A stretch of DNA of 9,293 nucleotides from an uncultured Alistipes sp. (GTDB lineage Bacteria; Bacteroidota; Bacteroidia; Bacteroidales; Rikenellaceae). Positions 1 through 5,735 of the stretch are shown piece after piece. The notes below the pieces were generated by a model that worked only from the letters and a program-made list of their open reading frames with translations, did no database searches and was not told the DNA's origin. Position numbers and translations under genes: made by a program. The first letter of the stretch is position 1. Every line of letters starts with the position of its first letter. The stretch is taken from contig UROX01000100.1 of the NCBI GenBank assembly GCA_900549685.1, forward strand, positions 1 to 9,293, written 5' to 3'.

Positions 1-1083
1 GGTTCCGGCTGAGAATACCGTCTCTGCGGGGAAAAGGTTGAATCGGGCATTGTCACCGTAAGAAACGACATTCTGAATAATCGGTTGAGCGGCTACCGTC
101 GTTGCATAATCGGTATCCCATTCGTACAGGGCGATATCCACTTTACCGTCACCGTGCGATTGACTCCAGGTACATCCGTCTACACGGAGGTTCGAGAAAG
201 CCTGCGTCATCGTCAGTTTCTGACCGAACGCACCGGATGTAACATCATAAGGAGCCTGAGCGTCGCTTTCATGTGCCAGCATATCTCCGCTCGCAGTCGT
301 CGTCTTGTACAGATACCAAGCATCCCACGAACCGTCGGCATTGTGGATAGCCGAAGGAGCCGTAAGATTAGCCGTGCTTCCCTCTACGATCCAGAGACCT
401 TCTTCTACCACTGCAGCCTGTTCGATCGTGGCTACGGCACTCACGACATCGATACCTTCGCCGACTTCGGTCACCGTAACCGCACCGCGGCGACTGGTGA
501 ATCCATCGAAAGAAGCCACTTTCACCTTAACGGTCTTGGTTTCCATCGAAGCTTTGGTGTCAGGCGTTTCTTCTACCAGAGAGAGCCATTCCATATAAGC
601 GGAGTCGATGCTTACCGTTACTTCACGGTTCGTTTCGAATTCGATTTCCACTTCACCGCCGTCCGCAGAAATCTCGTAAACGGCCTGCGGAAGAACGATA
701 CCGCTCTCGTTGGTCTGCGTAATACGCAGCGTCTTCGATTCGCCGCCCGAAGTCAGCACGATATCCACATAACGGTCGTCGTAAGGAGGATTCTCATCCA
801 ATTCGATATACATCAGGTGACGTCCGGCACTTCCCTGAAGCGGAGACACCGAGCACCATTCCTCTCCCTCTTCGGGCGCAATGTCGTAGTTCACCGACAC
901 GGTGAAATCATCCGTCGTAGCGAACTCGATCAGTTTCGTGCCGCCTTCCTGCGGAAGCGTAACCTCGCTCAACGGGAATTTGAACGACAACGGACCTTTG
1001 TCGCCGTTGTTGTCGTCGTCGTCATTACATGCCAACAATCCGGTAGCCAGACAGCAGGCCATGAAATAGAATATTTTCTTCAT
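1..1083 (-). CDS. BACON-domain surface lipoprotein, 3' end beyond the window
   Basis: The start is ATG at 1083-1081, and 361 codons stay open to the left edge, so the C-terminus is missing. Residues 1-19 form a lipoprotein signal (basic MKK, hydrophobic core, LLAC lipobox, Cys19), followed at once by NDDDDNN. Acidic residues just after the cysteine are associated with surface display of lipoproteins in Bacteroidota. Residues about 32-125 and 132-223 look like two BACON-type immunoglobulin-like beta-sandwiches. Both carry a GG turn (47-48, 142-143), a central Trp (W76, W166) and a closing strand ending in Ile-Thr-Gln or Ile-Glu-Gln. BACON domains are usually spacers or glycan-binding parts of polysaccharide-utilisation lipoproteins. 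From residue 230 a third region begins that resembles residues 65-205 of the propeller lipoprotein encoded just upstream (for example LYEWDTDYATT at 319-329). No catalytic domain is visible in the part present. A binding role is inferred. Confidence 0.88.
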   Translation of the reverse strand, partial: MKKIFYFMACCLATGLLACNDDDDNNGDKGPLSFKFPLSEVTLPQEGGTKLIEFATTDDFTVSVNYDIAPEEGEEWCSVSPLQGSAGRHLMYIELDENPPYDDRYVDIVLTSGGESKTLRITQTNESGIVLPQAVYEISADGGEVEIEFETNREVTVSIDSAYMEWLSLVEETPDTKASMETKTVKVKVASFDGFTSRRGAVTVTEVGEGIDVVSAVATIEQAAVVEEGLWIVEGSTANLTAPSAIHNADGSWDAWYLYKTTTASGDMLAHESDAQAPYDVTSGAFGQKLTMTQAFSNLRVDGCTWSQSHGDGKVDIALYEWDTDYATTVAAQPIIQNVVSYGDNARFNLFPAETVFSAGT

Positions 1084-1140
1084 AGTTCATTTAGATTACA
1101 GCGCGGAAAACCGCAGTCTATTTTTAATTCGAATAGTTGT
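1084..1140 (-). other. Leader of the BACON lipoprotein gene, no recognisable promoter
   Basis: These 57 bases separate the hairpin from the BACON gene start. On the minus strand they are AT-rich with a small hairpin (GCGG, TTTT, CCGC). No TAnnTTTG -7 box and no Shine-Dalgarno sequence can be seen. The gene is therefore either read through from upstream or uses a promoter I cannot recognise. Confidence 0.35.
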
Positions 1141-1192
1141 AAACGGAAAGGCTCGTCGCTCGGATTTCGCCGGTCACGAGACCTTTCCGTTT
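1141..1192 (-). terminator. Hairpin between the propeller and BACON lipoprotein genes
   Basis: Bases 1141-1156 pair with 1176-1192 in a 16-bp stem with one bulged base (1181). The loop is 19 nt, and 3 bp can form inside it (1161-1163 with 1170-1172). It lies 23 bases after the stop of the propeller lipoprotein gene and before the BACON gene, so it is read as a terminator or attenuator on the minus strand. The T-run is clearer on the plus strand (1190-1194), where no gene needs it. On the minus strand the stem ends in GTTT and then ACAAC. It may only reduce read-through, or stabilise the upstream message. Confidence 0.5.
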
Positions 1193-1214
1193 TTAGGTTC
1201 GTCTCGCCTCTCTA

Positions 1215-2789
1215 TTATTTAACGAATTCGAAGTCGCAAATCCAAAGCTTGGCCGTATTGAGGTTCGAACCGGAGTTATAGACGATCATGTGCTTCATAT
1301 CGGCCGTCACATGTCCCTGTTCGTCGCTCACATAGCGCGGGTAATCCACATTGGGACGCACGTTGTCGGAAAGCGTAGCGACCTGTTTCCAGTCGGTCTG
1401 GCCGTCGGCGGATTCCCATACGACGATGTAGCTGTTGGTTTTGCCCCGATTGACAGCCTGAATGGCGTGGAAACGGTTCAGTTCGTCGATGAATTTCACG
1501 TTGGCTCCGCTGGTATTGGCCATACCTTCGGCTGCGGGATCGAGCATCACGCCTTTGTCGGCGAGACCGGCAGGCCAGTTTTCATCGGCATTGGCAGCCA
1601 CGGCCAGACGCGTAGTGAAGATTCCGCTCACATCGCTGTAAGTGTAATACAGGAACACCTGATTGTCTTTCACGACGAGGCTGGGTTCGCCCGCACCGTA
1701 GAACTTGCTGGTGTCTCTTTTGGCGATATCGTATTTCACGATAGCTTCGGGCGTCTCTCCGCCCCAGCCGGTTCCGTTCCATTTTTCCCAGCTCTTGTCG
1801 CCGAGCGTTTTGGTACGCGCTGCGAATACGCTGTTGTCTTTGGTCAGATCGTCCTGATTATAAGAACCGGTATAAGCCATGTAATAGTATTCGCCTATCT
1901 TCACGACAGAAGGTTCTTTAGCGCAGGTACGATCGTTTCCGAATTCGCTCGGAGCAATATCCAGCGAGTCGGCCGACCAGGTAGCATGAATGTCGGTCAC
2001 ACCAGCCGAACGCCAGCTGATCTGATCGGTATAGGAGAAGTCGGAAGGTACGGAATACTGCACGCGGTTCATCTGTCCGTTTTCGGTTCTTTCCGTACCG
2101 TTCACATAATAGGTAACGCCGTTTTTACGGCCGTTGCCCCACCATCCGAAGTTACCCTCGATGCGTTCTCCGTAGAGCAGATACGTACCGGCAGGGAACT
2201 TCGTGTTGCCCGTTTTTTCGAAATAACCGGAATTTCTGGTGGACAGATCCAACCACACGCCGTCGCCGTAACCCAGGAATTCGTGCTCTGCGATAGGCTC
2301 GCTCTTCAGCGTAGTAGCGTAATCGTCTTTCCAGACATAAAGTTTATACCGGGCACTGGTATAAGCCGTATTGCTCCAGTTCGGGCTATACATTCCCCAC
2401 GAGAAGAAATCTTCCGTGATCGTAGCCTTGATTGCGCCGTTTCCGCCTGCGGCCAGCTGACCGATCGCCACATTGCCTCCGCTGACCGAGTTGAGCGTAT
2501 CCCATTTCTCGGCTTCGCCGTATCCTCCTCCCGGAGCAGACAGCCACATGTCCATCGATCCGTTGGCATTGGCGATCACGGCGGCAGCATAACGGAAATT
2601 GCTGCTCGACGCAGGCTTATTGATGTACACACCGTCCTTCATCACGGGACTTCCGTAGTTCACGACATCGGCAGGGCGTGCGTTATCTTCCGAAACCGGC
2701 TCCGGAGCGGGAAGATCGTCACAACTACTGAACTGCATCAGCAACAGCAATGCCGCGAAAAATTGTGTAACGTAAGTTAATTTTTTCAT
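1215..2789 (-). CDS. Lipoprotein with N-terminal module and GH43-like five-bladed beta-propeller
   Basis: This 524-residue exported protein starts at ATG 2789-2787. Residues 1-23 are a lipoprotein signal (FSSC, Cys23), followed by Asp-Asp and a Pro/Glu-rich linker. Residues about 65-235 form a beta-rich domain also found at the C-terminus of the neighbouring BACON lipoprotein. Residues about 285-524 repeat the blade pattern of GH43/GH32-type propellers: a KEPSVVKIGEYYYMAYTGS stretch at 291-309, a second GAGEPSLVVKDNQVFLYYTYS-like blade start from 365, then TNSYIVVWES at 451-460 and a C-terminal strand ending in WICDFEF. In typical GH43 enzymes the first blade carries a catalytic Asp before Pro; here Glu (E292) stands there, and the general acid cannot be assigned. 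It could be an enzyme of a divergent propeller family or a glycan-binding protein. It lies 55 bases after the preceding lipoprotein gene, and an operon is likely. Confidence 0.85.
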   Translation of the reverse strand: MKKLTYVTQFFAALLLLMQFSSCDDLPAPEPVSEDNARPADVVNYGSPVMKDGVYINKPASSSNFRYAAAVIANANGSMDMWLSAPGGGYGEAEKWDTLNSVSGGNVAIGQLAAGGNGAIKATITEDFFSWGMYSPNWSNTAYTSARYKLYVWKDDYATTLKSEPIAEHEFLGYGDGVWLDLSTRNSGYFEKTGNTKFPAGTYLLYGERIEGNFGWWGNGRKNGVTYYVNGTERTENGQMNRVQYSVPSDFSYTDQISWRSAGVTDIHATWSADSLDIAPSEFGNDRTCAKEPSVVKIGEYYYMAYTGSYNQDDLTKDNSVFAARTKTLGDKSWEKWNGTGWGGETPEAIVKYDIAKRDTSKFYGAGEPSLVVKDNQVFLYYTYSDVSGIFTTRLAVAANADENWPAGLADKGVMLDPAAEGMANTSGANVKFIDELNRFHAIQAVNRGKTNSYIVVWESADGQTDWKQVATLSDNVRPNVDYPRYVSDEQGHVTADMKHMIVYNSGSNLNTAKLWICDFEFVK

Positions 2790-2844
2790 AGTTAAACCTG
2801 ATTAATGAACATTTAAGATTTGTAATTTTTAGTATTTGTTTTCG
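2790..2844 (-). other. Short AT-rich spacer between two lipoprotein genes
   Basis: These 55 bases lie between the stop of the TIM-barrel-like lipoprotein gene and the start of the propeller lipoprotein gene. They are AT-rich, hold no hairpin of note, no TAnnTTTG box and no Shine-Dalgarno sequence. The spacing and the lack of a terminator favour co-transcription of the two genes. Confidence 0.4.
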
Positions 2845-4572
2845 TTATCGGTAAGGCAAATAAGTTGCGACCCAACGGGCGGGATCCTCTCTGAAAAGAG
2901 TCAGCATATCTTCGGCCGTCGGCACCGCGACATGAGGCGCATAGCCTTTGTTCTGATTGTCTATGTCGATTCGCATGATCATCTCGAAACGGTCGATCAA
3001 CGCCTGCGGAATGGTTTCTCCCCGAGCCACGTATTTGCGCATCAGATGCGCCAGATTGGCCTCGCGGCAATAACAGCGCACGGCCGTCACCATCTGTTCG
3101 AGCACTTTTATATCTTGTATATTGTCGTTCAGGTAACCGCGATAAGGCTCCTCGGTCACGCCGGCGAGCGCTTTTTCATAAAAAGCAATAGCCTCGAGCA
3201 GCTTCCGCGCACTGGCTTCGGAACGCAATTCGATATCTTCGAAGAACCACGGATCGAGCGACTCGCTCTCGGTAGTCATAAACAAGCTTCGCCGCGTCGA
3301 TTTCCAACTCGGCGACGGCGCTACGGCCCCTTCGATATGGGCGACATCCCAGCGGTGATATACTTCTATTCCGGCCGGATTGATCGTCAGACGGCGGAAC
3401 CGCCATGTCGCGTCCCAGGGGAAGAGCGACAGCCCCTGCGCACTGGCTTCCCATGCGGAAAGCACATCGGCGGCAGCGGCACCGAAAGGCCGGGCCAGCT
3501 CTTCGAGCGCTCGGTCCGTCGGGACCGAAAGGTCGTGCAGTTTGATGGCGGCCATTGCCTGGTTGGGATCGTAACGGTCGGGGGTCAGCCCGAAATATTC
3601 CTTCACTCCGGCGATATGCTCCACACCGCCCACGGCATCCAGCTCCTCGGCCACGAGACGCGGCGCAGCGATATGCGTCAGCGGCTCGACCTCCTCGTTG
3701 GCGCTGGCCATGAAAATTTCGCCCACGACGGGAATTCCCCGATCGGCGCACAAACGGACCGTATTGCGGAACCACACGTCCACGGGACGCGTCAATTGCA
3801 CTTCGGCGATATTGGAATGGAGGAACATCCCGAAATTTTTCCCGGGCAACGAAGGGATGCAGGCATAAATCTGTCCCGCCGAAATTTCCCACGGTTCCCA
3901 CCACACCATGCCTTCGGGACTCACTTCGGCCCAGGCAGCGGTCAGCGCTCCCAGAAACGCCGGAATCCGCTCGTAGAGCGGCACGTCGCGATCGGAAGGA
4001 CCGTCACCGAATTCGGAGCCGACCCATGCGTCCTGATCGAACGTATAAATCTGAATATCGTCCAGTTCGGGCACTTCGGCCTTGAGGCGCCGGAGCAGCT
4101 CGACGTATTTACCGACGATCTCCTGCTTGCAAACGCTGTTTTTCTCGGTGGCAATATCGATGAGTTCGGGCGTAAGAATCTTGTAAAGCGAATCCACCCG
4201 CGGAGCCCCGAAATGGAACAGCGTGCGGAAACCCCACTGTTTGGCAATGCGGGCACGCTGTTTGATGTTTTCCAGACGGAGAGCGACCTTCTCCCGATCT
4301 CCGATACCCTCTACATAGAGAATGTCTTCCAGATTGAGCGGTTCGTCGGCCGGACGGGCGCCCCATGCGATGTTGAGTTGCAGCGTATTGAACCCCATAT
4401 CGCGCAACGCCTGCATCTGCGATTCGTCGTAACGGATATCCGGATCGGCAGGATTGCCGACGATAGCCACCTTATAGACGAAAGGATCCTGCCGCTGCGT
4501 ACCGCAACAGCAGAAAGCTATCGAAACCACGGCCATCGAAACGATCCGACCTATCCGAGACAATATCTTCAT
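2845..4572 (-). CDS. Lipoprotein with putative TIM-barrel glycoside hydrolase-like domain
   Basis: A 575-residue exported protein. The first 20 residues form a signal peptide ending in a triple cysteine (C21-C23); one of these is probably lipidated, though the lipobox is weak. Residues about 33-400 have the rhythm of a TIM barrel: DESQMQALRDMGFNTLQLNIAW at 49-70 is a typical first beta-alpha unit. Later strand ends carry acidic or aromatic residues: IQIYTFDQDAW (173-183), GMVWWEPWEIS (221-231), PVVGEIF (281-287), AGVKEYFGL (321-329) and FPWDATW (384-390). By analogy with clan GH-A barrels, E226 or E229 and E285 are the best guesses for catalytic acids; this is inference only. Residues about 440-540 look wholly helical. 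I cannot assign a CAZy family. The gene begins 3 bases after the pseudouridine synthase stop, so it is probably translated from the same transcript. Confidence 0.82.
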   Translation of the reverse strand: MKILSRIGRIVSMAVVSIAFCCCGTQRQDPFVYKVAIVGNPADPDIRYDESQMQALRDMGFNTLQLNIAWGARPADEPLNLEDILYVEGIGDREKVALRLENIKQRARIAKQWGFRTLFHFGAPRVDSLYKILTPELIDIATEKNSVCKQEIVGKYVELLRRLKAEVPELDDIQIYTFDQDAWVGSEFGDGPSDRDVPLYERIPAFLGALTAAWAEVSPEGMVWWEPWEISAGQIYACIPSLPGKNFGMFLHSNIAEVQLTRPVDVWFRNTVRLCADRGIPVVGEIFMASANEEVEPLTHIAAPRLVAEELDAVGGVEHIAGVKEYFGLTPDRYDPNQAMAAIKLHDLSVPTDRALEELARPFGAAAADVLSAWEASAQGLSLFPWDATWRFRRLTINPAGIEVYHRWDVAHIEGAVAPSPSWKSTRRSLFMTTESESLDPWFFEDIELRSEASARKLLEAIAFYEKALAGVTEEPYRGYLNDNIQDIKVLEQMVTAVRCYCREANLAHLMRKYVARGETIPQALIDRFEMIMRIDIDNQNKGYAPHVAVPTAEDMLTLFREDPARWVATYLPYR

Positions 4573-4575
4573 ACG

Positions 4576-5457
4576 TCAATTATCCTTTTTCTTATCGACC
4601 AATGCGCCGAACGCAGCCGGCGCAGGCGACGTGAAATCCATTTCCGCTCCCGTGACCGGATGAACGAAAGCCAGCCGGTTGGCATGCAGCGCCACTCTCC
4701 CGAGGGGATCGCTCGTCGCTCCGTATTTCCGGTCGCCTACGATACTGTGGCCGACATACTCCATATGAGCCCGTATCTGGTTCTTCTTTCCCGTCTCCAG
4801 TTCCAGCTCCAGCATGGAACGGTCCGTCCCCGCTTTCAGCACCCGGTAATGCGTCACGGCCCGCTCGCCCTCGCACCGGTTCGTCACGAAGACCTTATAA
4901 CCTTTGTTTTCGGTCAGATAGGTCGATACGATTCCCGTCTCGCGGGGAAGCGTTCCTTCAACGACGGCGACATAGGTCCTGCGACGGATCATCCCGTCCC
5001 AGTTCTCCTGCAGCGTCCGTTTCACGGCCTCGCTCTTGGCGAACATCATCAGCCCGGAGGTATCGCGGTCCAACCGGTGGACAATGAAGATCCGGGCGGC
5101 AGGATCCACCCTCTTGACATGTTCGCTGAGGATGTAATAAGCCGTACGTCTCCGTTCGCGCTCGGTTCCCATCGAAAGCAGACCGCTCCGCTTGTCGATC
5201 ACGATCAGGGCATCATCCTCGTGGACCACACGCAGCATCGGATGCCTCAGCAGATTCGACCTCCGACCAGGAAACACGCTCACCCGGTCGCCTCCGCACA
5301 GGGGCGTGTCGAAGCGGGTCTCGACCCGTCCGTTCACCTCCACCTGACGATGAGCCAGATAGGACTTTACGGTCGTTCGGCTGCTGCTTCTGAACGTAGC
5401 GATCAGAAACGGCAGCAACTCGCAATTTTCCTGCACATCGAAGCTCCTTTGCGACAT
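4576..5457 (-). CDS. RluA-family RNA pseudouridine synthase
   Basis: This cytoplasmic enzyme converts a uridine in RNA (23S rRNA or tRNA in known relatives) to pseudouridine. With the chosen start it has 293 residues. Residues about 14-60 are an S4 RNA-binding domain (RTTVKSYLAHRQVEVNGR). Residues about 75-270 are the catalytic domain. It has the signature VHRLDRDTSG at 126-135, where D130 is the expected catalytic Asp, and the distal motif KKNQIRAHMEYVGHSIVGDRKYG from 224. The frame stays open to an ATG at 5550, but that codon lies upstream of the -7 box at 5510-5517 and so cannot be in that transcript. ATG 5499 would leave a leader of only a few bases. ATG 5457 lies about 45 bases past the probable transcription start and fits the start of the S4 domain, so it is preferred. 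The exact uridine target cannot be read from the sequence. Confidence 0.92.
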   Translation of the reverse strand: MSQRSFDVQENCELLPFLIATFRSSSRTTVKSYLAHRQVEVNGRVETRFDTPLCGGDRVSVFPGRRSNLLRHPMLRVVHEDDALIVIDKRSGLLSMGTERERRRTAYYILSEHVKRVDPAARIFIVHRLDRDTSGLMMFAKSEAVKRTLQENWDGMIRRRTYVAVVEGTLPRETGIVSTYLTENKGYKVFVTNRCEGERAVTHYRVLKAGTDRSMLELELETGKKNQIRAHMEYVGHSIVGDRKYGATSDPLGRVALHANRLAFVHPVTGAEMDFTSPAPAAFGALVDKKKDN

Positions 5458-5509
5458 TCGGGCGTAGCTTTTAGTACGATCTATCGCCAAAACAGGCATA
5501 GACACGTAA

Positions 5510-5517
5510 CAAAGATA
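5510..5517 (-). promoter_or_regulatory. Bacteroidota -7 box (TATCTTTG) for the pseudouridine synthase gene
   Basis: On the minus strand the sequence reads TATCTTTG, a full match to the TAnnTTTG -7 element of the Bacteroidota housekeeping sigma factor. A T-rich run lies about 20 bases upstream where a TTTG -33 element is expected, but TTTG itself is not there. Transcription should begin near 5502-5505. This rules against the first in-frame ATG (5550) as the translation start. Confidence 0.65.
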
Positions 5518-5690
5518 ATAATTCGGTTCAGAAATAAAAAACTTTTTCAAGGTTTATTTTACGATTTCCGCTCCCCGTTCGTTTCGTCTCCGAGACGATA
5601 TGCCGCATCGCACGATCTTTTTTCCGACACGAAAAGTACGCTTCCGACCGATGACGGTGCAAAAAATGCGGAACATTTCTCAGGAATTCG
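5518..5690. other. Divergent intergenic region between two oppositely directed promoters
   Basis: This stretch separates the leftward promoter of the synthase gene from the rightward promoter of the GH106-like gene. It contains A/T-rich blocks (for example 5534-5559) and no convincing ORF. I see no clear operator-like inverted repeat. Any shared regulator of the two promoters would have to bind here. Confidence 0.4.
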
Positions 5691-5698
5691 TAACTTTG
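5691..5698 (+). promoter_or_regulatory. Bacteroidota -7 box (TAACTTTG) for the GH106-like gene
   Basis: TAACTTTG matches the TAnnTTTG -7 element exactly. No clear TTTG -33 element is present about 20 bases upstream. Transcription should start near 5703-5705, which leaves a 4-6 base leader before ATG 5709 and about 32 bases before ATG 5736. This supports the downstream start, which also begins directly with the signal peptide. Confidence 0.65.
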
Positions 5699-5735
5699 AC
5701 AGAAATCGATGTTTTCCGAACATAAACATACCGCG

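Noticed and set aside
1009..1023. Run of GTC/GTT triplets in the start of the BACON gene as a phase-variable repeat
   Set aside because: It encodes the Asp/Asn run after the lipidated cysteine. Only four GTC units are perfect, and a triplet repeat would not shift the frame, so phase variation is unlikely.
85..2780. Long plus-strand open frames (85-1281 and 1290-2780) over the two left lipoprotein genes
   Set aside because: They mirror genes with proper lipoprotein signals and domains on the minus strand. Their own translations show no signal, domain or sensible start context.
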